Source of the DNA: Crocinitomix sp.
Lineage (GTDB): Bacteria > Bacteroidota > Bacteroidia > Flavobacteriales_D > Crocinitomicaceae
Length of the DNA stretch: 36,495 nucleotides
Assembly (NCBI GenBank): GCA_023263555.1
Contig: JALQVX010000248.1
Location: 1-36,495, forward strand
Reading direction: 5' to 3'
This document shows positions 23,050 through 31,469 of the stretch, piece by piece. Numbering within the stretch: the first letter of the stretch is position 1; the number at the start of each line of letters is the position of its first letter. The position numbers and the translations under genes were made by a program. Below the pieces are notes generated by a model. That model did no database searches. It had not been told where the DNA came from and saw nothing but the letters and a program-made list of their open reading frames with translations.

Positions 23050-25458
23050 TTACCCTTCCAAATACACCCGCTTAACTCGAGCTGATATCGAACTGATGAT
23101 TTCGTAAGGAATGGTTTCCAACTGTTGACTCATTTCAAATACCGTATTACCATCACCGAAAAGTTGAACATCTGTTCCGGATTGAATCGTATCTTCTCCT
23201 AAATCAATCATGCACATATCCATGCAAATACGACCGATAATTGGATATTTTTTCTGATTAATGATCACCCACCACTTGCCGTGCCCTAGTCCTCTGCGTA
23301 TACCATCTGCATACCCAACAGGAACGATACCGATTCGTGTTGTTGAAACGGCCTTAAAATCTCTTCCGTAGCCAACCGTTTCCCCTTCTTCAACAATTCT
23401 TGTTTGCGAAATTTGGGAATGTAATTCAAGTACATTTTCTAAGTTACTACTTAAATCCTCCGATAATAGTCCATAAAGTCCAATTCCTATGCGCACCATG
23501 TCAAATTGGGTAGCAGGATGAAAATAAGCACCCGCCGAATTGGCTAAATGTTTAATAAATGAATATCCTATTCGGTTTTCAATATGCTGACAAACTTCTT
23601 CAAAACCTTGTTTTTGCTGAGTAGTGAATTCATCTTCTAGAGAAGAATCTGCAGCCGCCAAATGTGAGAATACTGAACGCACATAGACCTCTGGTTGTGC
23701 TGTTATACTACCCAGCGCATCCTTTAAATCATTACCCCGAAGTCCGAGACGATTCATTCCTGTATCAATTTTTAAATGAATCGGGAAGTTCACACGCTGA
23801 CGCAAAATGAGTTGACGAATAAAATGCTCTACTAATTCATACGAATAAAGACTTGGCTCTAACTCATAATCGATTATATCATCAAATGCTGCGGGTTCGG
23901 GATTCATAACCAAAATAGGTGTCTTAATTCCTGCCTTTCTCAAGGTCACACCCTCATCTGCGTATGCCACCCCGAAATAGGCTACCTTTTCACGCTCTAG
24001 AAACGAAGCCACCTCCACTATTCCTCCCCCATAGGATTGTGCCTTAACCATGGCTAAAATTGTGGTATTAGGATGTAATTTTGTTCTAAAAAAATTGAGA
24101 TTATGCCTCATCTTGGATAAATCGGCCACCAAACGCGTAATGTGTTTTTTTGCTGTAAAGGCATTCACCAAGATCTCTAAATGACTCTTTCGTGAACCTG
24201 TAAAAAGAATAACCGAATTTTGTATGGCCAACGGTACATCCAAGTAATCGATTGGCTTTTCATAGAAACGTGTGATGAATGGAAATTGCTCCGCCACTGC
24301 GCGTGATCCAAAATAAATTAGTTTAAACGGCGCCAATTGGGTCATCATTCGCTGTACCGCTGGTAGCAGGGTGTTTTGAAATGAAGTTAGCGATTCATCC
24401 TCTGCCAAGAACACATATTTTTCCTGTGCGTTTGACGTGGTATGCAAATAGTGTAAGCCGATTTCAAGTGATTTTTCATCCAAATTATACACGTCACTGA
24501 TCAAGACATTATGGTCCTTTCCTTCAATTTTTTCAAGACGCATTGAAATAATCGGCAACTCATTAATTTTGCTCTGAATCTCCTCTTCTGTCATCCCGAA
24601 AACCCGAGCAACACATGCGACAATTGCAATATTGTGGTTAGATGCAGTATCTTGGAAGTTGGTGGAATAATCTTCTGATTTATTTTCATTGCTCAACGAA
24701 AATCCCTGATCAGTTTGATGATATAAAAAGTGATCTACAGGCTGCCTTGATTGATAAATTTGAATTTTATCATCCGCCCATTCAAACAATTGATCAACAG
24801 CGTTGAAAAGGAGAAATTTTTCGGCTTTTTTTTGCTGAATTGGATCGCTTGCAGAAAAACCTGCATTATGGGCATCACCTATTCCTGTGAAAACACCAAT
24901 CGTTGGTTGTATCATTCCTTGAAGATGGGCCATTTCGTCCACTTGAGATATGCCAGCCTCAAAAATAGCCAAAGTATGCTGTTCACTTAATTCTAAAACC
25001 GACAAGGCAACGCCGATCTGGCTATTGTAACTTTTAGGACTTCGAACGATCGTAAAACGATCCTTCAAGGTTGCGTAGAGCCATTCCTTAACCGTTGTTT
25101 TACCATTGCTCCCTGTAATTCCGATAACGGGAATAGTGAACTGTTGACGGTGATGTTTAGCAATTGCTTGTAATGCCCGCAAGGTATCCTTTACGATTAT
25201 TTGACTCAAGGTCGTCGTTGAAATAAAATGATCTGTGACGATACATTTGCCTCCCTTTTCTCCAAAATCAGCGATAAAATTTGCACCATCCAATTTATTA
25301 CCATTGAAGAGAATAAATACGGTTTTATCCCCAATAATCGGTGAGCGACTGTCAATAACTATATTTTTAATGGAAGAAGATTCGCCGATTTCGGCTGTAT
25401 CAATAAATTGGCCATTCGTAATCGCTCGAATGGATTTTATTGAGAGGTTTAGATTCAC
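23050..25458 (-). CDS. Bifunctional MurF ligase / alanine racemase
   Basis: An 802-residue fusion acting in peptidoglycan synthesis. The N-terminal half (about 1-435) is MurF-like, adding D-Ala-D-Ala to the UDP-muramoyl tripeptide: ATP loop GITGSNGKTT (113-122), Mur-ligase signatures FEAGISQVDEMAHL and SYNSQIGV, and a divergent DVYNLDEKSLE (322-332) where classical MurF has DxYNANPxS. The C-terminal half (about 440-802) is a fold-III alanine racemase: PLP lysine 472 in AMVKAQSYGGG, LKIDTGMNRLG, the second catalytic Tyr in VGYGRDF, and RICMDMCMIDLG. Such fusions are known in Bacteroidota, which supports the taxonomy. Start is GTG at 25458, overlapping the tdk stop in GTGA, so it is translationally coupled to tdk. 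Confidence 0.93.
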   Translation of the reverse strand: MNLNLSIKSIRAITNGQFIDTAEIGESSSIKNIVIDSRSPIIGDKTVFILFNGNKLDGANFIADFGEKGGKCIVTDHFISTTTLSQIIVKDTLRALQAIAKHHRQQFTIPVIGITGSNGKTTVKEWLYATLKDRFTIVRSPKSYNSQIGVALSVLELSEQHTLAIFEAGISQVDEMAHLQGMIQPTIGVFTGIGDAHNAGFSASDPIQQKKAEKFLLFNAVDQLFEWADDKIQIYQSRQPVDHFLYHQTDQGFSLSNENKSEDYSTNFQDTASNHNIAIVACVARVFGMTEEEIQSKINELPIISMRLEKIEGKDHNVLISDVYNLDEKSLEIGLHYLHTTSNAQEKYVFLAEDESLTSFQNTLLPAVQRMMTQLAPFKLIYFGSRAVAEQFPFITRFYEKPIDYLDVPLAIQNSVILFTGSRKSHLEILVNAFTAKKHITRLVADLSKMRHNLNFFRTKLHPNTTILAMVKAQSYGGGIVEVASFLEREKVAYFGVAYADEGVTLRKAGIKTPILVMNPEPAAFDDIIDYELEPSLYSYELVEHFIRQLILRQRVNFPIHLKIDTGMNRLGLRGNDLKDALGSITAQPEVYVRSVFSHLAAADSSLEDEFTTQQKQGFEEVCQHIENRIGYSFIKHLANSAGAYFHPATQFDMVRIGIGLYGLLSEDLSSNLENVLELHSQISQTRIVEEGETVGYGRDFKAVSTTRIGIVPVGYADGIRRGLGHGKWWVIINQKKYPIIGRICMDMCMIDLGEDTIQSGTDVQLFGDGNTVFEMSQQLETIPYEIISSISARVKRVYLEG

Positions 25459-26063
25459 TTTTCTTTTAGTTCATTGTAGCAACTGCGACACAAAGGTACA
25501 TATTTATCTTTCTCTCCTAATACAACAATACCACTGTCTTTTGATACGCGGTGTGAATAGCGCGCACGACCTGAACAGAATGTGCAAACTGAATTCAGTT
25601 TAACGACTTCATCAGCCATTGTCATTAAGGCAGGCATTGAACCAAAAGGATTTGATTTATAATCCATATCTAAGCCAGCAACCACAACAGATTTACCGTG
25701 GTCGGCAATGATATTACAAACTGCAACGATAGAGGAATCAAAAAACTGCACTTCGTCAATCGCTACAACATCTGCATGATGAAAAAGATCAAGGATTTCT
25801 GAAGGTTTTGAAACGTTCACCGCTTGTGTTTCATCTTTATCGTGTGAAACAATTGCCGTATCAGCATAGCGATTATCAAACGCTGGTTTAAAGACCACAA
25901 CCGTTTTTCCTTTCGCCTTAAATTTATCTATGGTTTTAATCAACGTTTTGGTTTTACCCGAAAACATTGGTCCACAAATCACTTTAATTTTTGTGCCTGA
26001 TACACGAGGACTGAAAGCAAACGGTCCTGAGATGTTAACATCTTCTTTTTGAGAAATTTTCAA
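25455..26063 (-). CDS. tdk: Thymidine kinase (TK1 type)
   Basis: ATP-dependent kinase making dTMP in pyrimidine salvage. It has 202 residues with P-loop GPMFSGKT (31-38), the catalytic base Glu104 in AIDEVQFFD, and a structural zinc site made of CTFC (160/163) and CRSC (192/195). The N-terminus (about 27 residues before the first strand) is longer than in many homologues. The start is TTG at 26063; no ATG or GTG is available between the promoter and the P-loop. A perfect promoter box is at 26083-26090, followed by an inverted repeat overlapping it. It is the first gene of an operon with murF-alr. Confidence 0.94.
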   Translation of the reverse strand: MKISQKEDVNISGPFAFSPRVSGTKIKVICGPMFSGKTKTLIKTIDKFKAKGKTVVVFKPAFDNRYADTAIVSHDKDETQAVNVSKPSEILDLFHHADVVAIDEVQFFDSSIVAVCNIIADHGKSVVVAGLDMDYKSNPFGSMPALMTMADEVVKLNSVCTFCSGRARYSHRVSKDSGIVVLGEKDKYVPLCRSCYNELKEK

Positions 26064-26087
26064 TTTGATAACGTTTTGCTATCAAAT
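26063..26087. promoter_or_regulatory. tdk promoter with overlapping inverted repeat
   Basis: On the minus strand TATATTTG (26083-26090) is a perfect -7 box; transcription should start near 26076, 13 nt before the TTG start. ATTTGATA (26063-26070) and TATCAAAT (26080-26087) are perfect 8-nt inverted arms around 9 nt. The repeat covers half of the box, the start point and the first base of the coding region, a position typical of a repressor site. No regulator is visible nearby. Confidence 0.5.
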
Positions 26088-26136
26088 ATAACTTTAATTT
26101 TATCAGAATTTTAAAATTGTGAATAAGTTTTAGAAA

Positions 26137-26895
26137 ATGGGTAAAACATCCTTCAATAGCACCTCGGAATTAATTAAAAATCTTTCCGAAAAAATAAATG
26201 ACCTGAATTCAGGCAAGCTCTCATTATCAGATTTAGATCTGCTTGTTAAAGATAGTCAAGCCTTGTATGAACAGTTAATTATCCTTCGCTATAAAGCCTA
26301 TGACACCTTGGGTGAACCAATGCGTCAAGCGGCTGAAATTAAGGAAGAGCCAATTGTCATTCAACCCGACCAACCTAAAAATGAACCACAAGAAATAGAA
26401 GAAATTCCGTTCGATTTTTCAGGTATCACAAGTACGCCCCAACCAGAGGCGCAAGAAGAACCGGTAGCACAAGATGAACCTGAATTGAATGAACCTGAAA
26501 TCGAAGAGCCCGTGCCGGTAACCGAGCCCACTCCAGTGAAACGAATGAGCGCTCCGATTGAAGATGAGGACGAAGATGAGAAGGACGAGGCGGTTAATTC
26601 ACTCAATGATATTTTCAAAAAAGATGAAGATCAATCTCTTAGAAAGATCTTCCAAAACTCACCTATTTCAGACATCAAGTCGCAAATTAGCATTGGTAAA
26701 AAATTTGAATATATCTCAAGTATGTTTAAAGGGGATGCTTTAGCGTACGAGGATGCAATCGACTTTTTAAACACGGCTGCAAATGGCAATGAGGCGAAGT
26801 TGAAATTAAATGAGTTAACCCACAAATATGATTGGGACCTCGAAGATAAATCAATTATAAAATTTATAGAATTGGTTGAAAGACGCTATATTTAG
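26137..26895 (+). CDS. Conserved acidic protein with helical ends
   Basis: A 252-residue cytosolic protein with no signal or membrane segment. Residues 1-65 are helical (SELIKNLSEKINDLNSGKLS ... ALYEQLIILRYKAYDTL), residues about 70-150 are Pro/Glu-rich and disordered, and residues about 155-252 are helical with SLRKIFQNSPISDIKSQ, IGKKFEYISSMFKGD and a final WDLEDKSIIKFIELVERRY. I recall similar proteins of unknown function across Flavobacteriia. It lies 22 nt upstream of the exported peptidase, so both may be on one transcript. Confidence 0.72.
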   Translation: MGKTSFNSTSELIKNLSEKINDLNSGKLSLSDLDLLVKDSQALYEQLIILRYKAYDTLGEPMRQAAEIKEEPIVIQPDQPKNEPQEIEEIPFDFSGITSTPQPEAQEEPVAQDEPELNEPEIEEPVPVTEPTPVKRMSAPIEDEDEDEKDEAVNSLNDIFKKDEDQSLRKIFQNSPISDIKSQISIGKKFEYISSMFKGDALAYEDAIDFLNTAANGNEAKLKLNELTHKYDWDLEDKSIIKFIELVERRYI

Positions 26896-26917
26896 AGCTG
26901 ACCAAATTGAATTGCAC

Positions 26918-28177
26918 GTGAAAATTTCTTTCTTTCTTACAATTGTTCTTTCGTTCTCTTTTGCGGCTAATGCTCAACTAGAATATGCAAAACAAGTTCT
27001 AGATTCACTCTGTAGCGATCGTTATGATGGACGCGGATATGTGAATAATGGAGACAATCGTGCCGCTGATTTCATTGTTAGAGAATTGAAAAATTTGGGC
27101 GTAGAAAAATTCCCCGATCACGACTTTACGCAAGCATATAGTTTTAACGTTAATACTTTTCCGAATGCCATTGAACTAGTCTTAGGAGACGATACTTTAA
27201 TTCCAGGTGCCGACTATTTAGTTCACCCTTATTCTGGCACAGCACAAGGTAATTTTGAAGTAATCGAAATTAATGAAACAAATTTTGAATCCGTTTATAA
27301 AAGTGCGGTAGATTTAAGTGGAGCCCCAAAAAATCAATCGATTTATGCCTTTAACTTTACGTCACTTCAGGATAAAACATTAAAAGCTAAAATTCACGAA
27401 TCGGCCATTAAGACCATGAAATATTTTCCAGTCATTTGGGTAGAAACTTCTAAACAAATGTATAGTGTTGGAAGAGGACAATTTAATTATCCCTTATTTT
27501 CGATCGACTCTGCTGCCTACAAATCGGTAGAAATCGCGTCCATAAAAGTGACCAATCGCTATGTCCCATCTTACAAAACGAAAAATGTAATCGGCTATAT
27601 TCCCGGTAAGAAAAAGAAGAAATATATCGTCTTATCGGCCCATTTTGACCATTTAGGTCGTATGGGTGCCTCCACGATTTTTCCCGGAGCAAATGACAAT
27701 GCGAGTGGCGTATCCATGCTTTTATCTTTGGCAAAGTATTTCAAAGAAAATCAGCCCCAATACTCTATTGTTCTTTGCTTTTTTAGCGGAGAAGAAGCTG
27801 GATTGGAAGGATCAAAATATTTTGTGTCACATCCGTATTTTAAATTGAGCAAAACAAAATTTGTACTCAATATTGATATCATGGGCAGCGCGAGTGACGG
27901 AATTACGGTCGTGAATGGAACAGAGCACGAAAAATCGTTTGACAAACTTGTTGGGATCAATTCTGACAAAGATTACATTCCGCAAATAAAAAAAAGAGGC
28001 CCGACTGCAAATTCGGATCATTATTTTTTCTCTCAAGCTGGCGTTCCGGCCTTCTTCATTTACTCCATGGGATCCGTAAAAAATTATCATGATATTTATG
28101 ATACTTCGGAGAACACACCACTCGATAATTTTGACGCGGTTCAAAAATTACTTCTTGATTTTATTAGCACAATCTAA
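26918..28177 (+). CDS. Exported M28 family metallopeptidase
   Basis: A dizinc aminopeptidase-type enzyme of 419 residues from GTG at 26918, the start that puts a signal peptide (VKISFFLTIVLSFSFAANAQ) at the N-terminus; an upstream in-frame ATG at 26876 would add a charged tail before it and overlap the previous gene. Metal and catalytic residues in order: His242 and Asp244 in SAHFDHLG, Asp260 in ANDNASG, Glu292/Glu293 in SGEEAGLEG, Asp320 in NIDIMGS, and His368 in NSDHYFF. The region between about 95 and 215 is an insertion of PA-domain size. Probable role is peptide degradation in the periplasm or outside. Substrate cannot be read. Confidence 0.9.
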   Translation: MKISFFLTIVLSFSFAANAQLEYAKQVLDSLCSDRYDGRGYVNNGDNRAADFIVRELKNLGVEKFPDHDFTQAYSFNVNTFPNAIELVLGDDTLIPGADYLVHPYSGTAQGNFEVIEINETNFESVYKSAVDLSGAPKNQSIYAFNFTSLQDKTLKAKIHESAIKTMKYFPVIWVETSKQMYSVGRGQFNYPLFSIDSAAYKSVEIASIKVTNRYVPSYKTKNVIGYIPGKKKKKYIVLSAHFDHLGRMGASTIFPGANDNASGVSMLLSLAKYFKENQPQYSIVLCFFSGEEAGLEGSKYFVSHPYFKLSKTKFVLNIDIMGSASDGITVVNGTEHEKSFDKLVGINSDKDYIPQIKKRGPTANSDHYFFSQAGVPAFFIYSMGSVKNYHDIYDTSENTPLDNFDAVQKLLLDFISTI

Positions 28178-28482
28178 GGTTGTTTAAATTATAACGTATT
28201 TCTAATATTTGTTTATTTTTTAACATCCTTATTTCAGGTTGGCTTAAAAATAAAACATTCTAAATGCTAGTTTGTCAGCAGCTTAAGTGGACTGCACTTC
28301 GTTGAAAAATCAGTTAAACCTCCCAACCAATAACTCAAAACCCGCTATGACCTTTTGAAAAACGCGAACTATAGTGAGATTAAACCATTGAATGCGAAAA
28401 GATAAAGCGTCCAAAACGAATAAAAATTAGGCTCTTTCTTTTTTTTTTTATAAATTCATCCCAAAATTTTTCGATTTAAGAT
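28178..28482 (+). promoter_or_regulatory. 305-nt gene-free region before the glycine-rich protein gene
   Basis: No reading frame or RNA gene is seen. A TTG at 28180-28182 and AATATTTG at 28204-28211 (one base from TAnnTTTG) with 21 nt between could be the promoter; the leader would then be about 265 nt, unusually long. No T-run terminator for the peptidase is visible. Near the ATG are a run of ten Ts and an A/T-rich stretch. Confidence 0.3.
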
Positions 28483-30495
28483 ATGAAACATTACTACAAT
28501 TTAAAGAAACTCTTCTTGCTTTGCCTTGGCCTTGGTGTCACGGCTGCTTGGGGACAGGTCACCGTGTTTGACTACACGGGTGATTTTGTAACATACACTG
28601 TACCTGCAGGTGTTACATCTATTAATATCGAGGCGTTGGGTGCACAAGGTGCATCTGGACAATCTGGATATGTTGGAGGTAAAGGCGCCAAAATGTCTGG
28701 CGATTTTGACGTAGTTCCTGGATCTCAATTGTTAATTGCCGTTGGTGGTAAAGGACAAGGTCAAAATAGTGGCTCTAACGGTGGAGGTGGCGGAGGAAGC
28801 TTCGTTGTTCAAGTTGATCCTGCAGGTCCATATACTATGGCAGTTGCAGCTGGTCCATTTGCTTCAGGAACTAAAGTAACTCCATTGATTGTTGCTGGTG
28901 GTGGAGCTGGAACAAGAGCTTCTGTTAGCCAAAACGGTAACCCTGGCGTTGTTGGAAACCAAGGAACTTCTGGTTCTGGTTCTGGTATGGTCGGTGGTGG
29001 CACTCCTATTACTCCTCCTGAAGGTGGAGGACTTGTATCTAGCTCTTCTTGGGGATCAGGTGGTGGAGGTTTCGTAGGTAACGGAGCTAATGACGGATCT
29101 TACGGATGCGGTGGAAAATCATTCATCAATGGTGCTCAAGGTGGCACTGGATGTGGGTCTTCTGGTGATAATGCTGCTGGTGGTTTCGGTTGTGGTGGTC
29201 AAGGTCGTGGCTCTTGGGGCGGCGGCGGCGGCGGCGGCTGGAGCGGCGGACAAGGTGGTCGTGTAGCTGGTGGTGGCGGATCTTACAACATTGGTATGGA
29301 TCAAGATAATGAAACAGGTTTCCGTGATGGTGATGGCTTAGTAACAATTGAAGTTAATTGTGCTGGAATTGTTATTGATGTCACTGAATACTCTGCTTGT
29401 GTTGGAGAAAATATTACTGTTACCGGTACATCATTGACAGGTGGTACTGTTACTTGGGACATGGGTGTTATTAATGGTGTTCCTTTTCCGATAACTCCTG
29501 GAGAGTTAACATTAACGGGGACTTCTACCAGTCCTGAGGATTGTGCTGTAGAAATAACCCTTTTTGGAATATGTTGTTCAACACCGGATGTGGGGGCAAC
29601 AGCTGACCCTGCCAATGTGTGCTTAGGAGATGGATACGTCATTTCTGGTAGTGGTGACGTTTTCGTTGAATTTTTATGGGGAGCTGGACTCGAAAATGGT
29701 GAAACAGTTGTTCAAGAAACGGCTGGAACATACGTTCATACAGTAGTTGGTTTAAGTGATGATGGTTGTTCTGATACGTCAACTGTTACGGTTGTGGTTA
29801 GCCCATTACCAACTGTACACGCGGGTATGGACTTTACAGTTTGTGAAGGAACAGATATCACATTAACAGGTGAAGGTGCTGAGACATATGTTTGGTCTCC
29901 TGCTATTGTTGATGGTGTTGAATTCCCTGCATTAGTTGGTGAAAATACTTATACAGTAACTGGTACTGATGGTAACGGTTGTAGTGATGAAGATGACATC
30001 ATTGTAACTGGTGTTGATATTCCAGAAATCTCAAGTGCTATTGTTACTGATGAGTACTTTGGATATGATGGATCAATCGATATCACTGTTACTGGTGGTT
30101 CTGGTTCTTACATCTTTGAATGGTCTCATGGTCCAACAACAGAAGATGCTATTGCATTAACTGCTGGTGTATATACCGTAACGATCGACGACATCACTAT
30201 TGATAAAGGATTATGTCCTTATGAAGAAACATTCATATTGACAAGCTTTATTGGTGTTGATGAAAATACAACGAGTACTCTAAATGCTTATCCTAACCCA
30301 ACAACTGATCTTGTAACAGTTGTATCAGAAGGACAATTCAACTACCAAATCTTAAATGTGGTTGGTGAAATTGTTGCGAATGGATCTGCAAATGGACAAA
30401 CTACTGTTTCTATGGCTGACTTAGCAAATGGAACTTACGTTATTAAAGTAATGGCGGGAGATGACATTAACTTCGTTCAAGTTGTAAAACAATAA
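28483..30495 (+). CDS. T9SS type A secreted protein with ALK-type glycine-rich domain
   Basis: A 670-residue exported protein. Signal peptide 1-25 (ends AAWGQ). Residues about 26-290 form a glycine-rich domain: VFDYTGDFVTYTVPAGVTSI, EALGAQGASGQSG, LLIAVGGKGQGQNSGSNG, then long Gly runs with a GGC codon run at 29218-29237, and Cys-containing YGCGGKSF and FGCGGQG. This layout matches the glycine-rich domain of ALK/LTK receptors and their bacterial relatives (PF12810-like; recalled, not searched). Residues about 295-590 hold Ig/PKD-like modules with paired Cys (ACVGENITVTG, VCLGDGYVISG, VCEGTDITLTG). Residues about 595-670 are a T9SS type A sorting domain (AYPNPTTDLVTVV ... ANGTYVIKVM). Its regular GGT/GCT codon use suggests high expression. 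Likely a structural surface protein. Confidence 0.85.
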   Translation: MKHYYNLKKLFLLCLGLGVTAAWGQVTVFDYTGDFVTYTVPAGVTSINIEALGAQGASGQSGYVGGKGAKMSGDFDVVPGSQLLIAVGGKGQGQNSGSNGGGGGGSFVVQVDPAGPYTMAVAAGPFASGTKVTPLIVAGGGAGTRASVSQNGNPGVVGNQGTSGSGSGMVGGGTPITPPEGGGLVSSSSWGSGGGGFVGNGANDGSYGCGGKSFINGAQGGTGCGSSGDNAAGGFGCGGQGRGSWGGGGGGGWSGGQGGRVAGGGGSYNIGMDQDNETGFRDGDGLVTIEVNCAGIVIDVTEYSACVGENITVTGTSLTGGTVTWDMGVINGVPFPITPGELTLTGTSTSPEDCAVEITLFGICCSTPDVGATADPANVCLGDGYVISGSGDVFVEFLWGAGLENGETVVQETAGTYVHTVVGLSDDGCSDTSTVTVVVSPLPTVHAGMDFTVCEGTDITLTGEGAETYVWSPAIVDGVEFPALVGENTYTVTGTDGNGCSDEDDIIVTGVDIPEISSAIVTDEYFGYDGSIDITVTGGSGSYIFEWSHGPTTEDAIALTAGVYTVTIDDITIDKGLCPYEETFILTSFIGVDENTTSTLNAYPNPTTDLVTVVSEGQFNYQILNVVGEIVANGSANGQTTVSMADLANGTYVIKVMAGDDINFVQVVKQ

Positions 30496-30504
30496 ATAAA
30501 TTTT

Positions 30505-30520
30505 AACGCTTAGCAGCGTT
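30505..30520 (+). repeat. Short hairpin after the glycine-rich protein gene
   Basis: AACGC (30505-30509) / GCGTT (30516-30520) with loop TTAGCA, 10 nt after the stop and before the main terminator. Probably part of the 3' end structure. Confidence 0.4.
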
Positions 30521-30526
30521 TACTAT

Positions 30527-30559
30527 AAAAAGGTCGTCTCACAAGGACGACCTTTTTTT
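30527..30559 (+). terminator. Strong rho-independent terminator
   Basis: A perfect 10-bp core stem AAAGGTCGTC (30529-30538) / GACGACCTTT (30546-30555), extendable to 12 bp, loop TCACAAG, followed by a T-run. It ends 9 nt before the AraC-family gene. Confidence 0.95.
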
Positions 30560-30568
30560 GTATCTACC

Positions 30569-31411
30569 ATGAGCATGATTCCAACGCACAAACTAAAAGA
30601 CGAAAAGGCAAAAGAAATCCGTGTGGTTAAACTCGGCTCGCTTTCCAGTTATAATATTACCGAGCCACACCGTCACGACTATATCGAACTGTTTGTTTTT
30701 GATAATGGTGGAGGCGTTCACGAAATCGATTTTACACCTTTTGAAGTGAAATCTAAATCAATTCATTTAGTTTCTGCAGGACGCGTTCATCAAATGAAAC
30801 GTGAATTAAATTCAAACGGATATGTCATCCTCTTTCACCCAAGTATATTTGAATATGACCATTATATCGCGGAGTTTCTATTCGAACTTGATTGCTTTGA
30901 CGTAAATGAGCTTGACCCCTGTTTTAGTTTTGACATAGAGGGGCAAGCAGAAGTAATTGAAATTGCTCAAAAAATATGGAAATACAGTCAATCCAACGAC
31001 AAATTCCGACATCAACTTATTTTAGTTCAGCTCAACTTACTTTGTTTATTCTGTTTGCGAGAAATGAAGGAAAGCAATGGAGATCAATCCAAAGACCAAT
31101 CCTACTATACTCAATTTAGACATGAATTACGCGCTCAATTCAGAACCCATAAAAAAGTCAATTATTACGCCGACAAAATCGGTATTACAACTCGAAAGTT
31201 GAATGAAATCGTTGTTGCGAAAGCAGTTCTTAATGTAAGTAAAATGATTCACAAGCAAATTATTTTAGAAGCTAAGCGGTTATTGAATTCTGGTATCGCA
31301 TCCAAAGAGATCGCCTACGAATTAAATTTTGATGATCCTGCTCATTTTAGTAAATTCTTTAAAAATCAAACAGGTATGTCGCCAACTGATTTTCAAAAAG
31401 TACATCCATAA
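30569..31411 (+). CDS. AraC-family transcriptional regulator
   Basis: A 280-residue regulator. The N-terminal half has a cupin-like sensor (EPHRHDYIELFVFDNGGGVHEI, with SIHLVSAGRVHQM), and the last about 95 residues hold the double helix-turn-helix: ADKIGITTRKLNEIV for the first HTH and the signature IASKEIAYELNFDDPAHFSKFFKNQTGMSPTDF for the second. The effector is unknown. The ATG at 30569 comes 9 nt after a strong terminator, so it must have its own promoter, perhaps reading within the terminator region. It may control the glycine-rich gene upstream or the gene downstream; no operator is assigned. Confidence 0.92.
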   Translation: MSMIPTHKLKDEKAKEIRVVKLGSLSSYNITEPHRHDYIELFVFDNGGGVHEIDFTPFEVKSKSIHLVSAGRVHQMKRELNSNGYVILFHPSIFEYDHYIAEFLFELDCFDVNELDPCFSFDIEGQAEVIEIAQKIWKYSQSNDKFRHQLILVQLNLLCLFCLREMKESNGDQSKDQSYYTQFRHELRAQFRTHKKVNYYADKIGITTRKLNEIVVAKAVLNVSKMIHKQIILEAKRLLNSGIASKEIAYELNFDDPAHFSKFFKNQTGMSPTDFQKVHP

Positions 31412-31448
31412 CGCATTATTATACATTGTCTCCCCTCCAAATCTTGCT

Positions 31449-31456
31449 TACCTTCG
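31449..31456 (+). promoter_or_regulatory. Promoter of the gene at 31470
   Basis: TACCTTCG, one base from TAnnTTTG, with TTG at 31426-31428, 20 nt upstream. The leader would be only about 7 nt, so the mRNA is nearly leaderless if this is correct. Confidence 0.4.
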
Positions 31457-31469
31457 CCTAAAAAAGAAG

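Noticed and set aside
23050-25458. MurF-alanine racemase fusion as a novel gene fusion or assembly error
   Set aside because: Both halves have complete motifs and the fusion is known in Bacteroidota.
29210-29245. GGC repeat as a CRISPR or tandem-repeat array
   Set aside because: It is a short codon run within the glycine-rich domain, without spacers.
29119-29347. Minus-strand low-complexity frames rich in Ala, Thr and His
   Set aside because: They are shadows of the glycine-rich coding region; Gly codons read in reverse give such frames.
31329-31469. Longer N-terminus for the Asp-box protein
   Set aside because: It would overlap the AraC-family gene by over 80 nt and precede a clean signal peptide at 31470.
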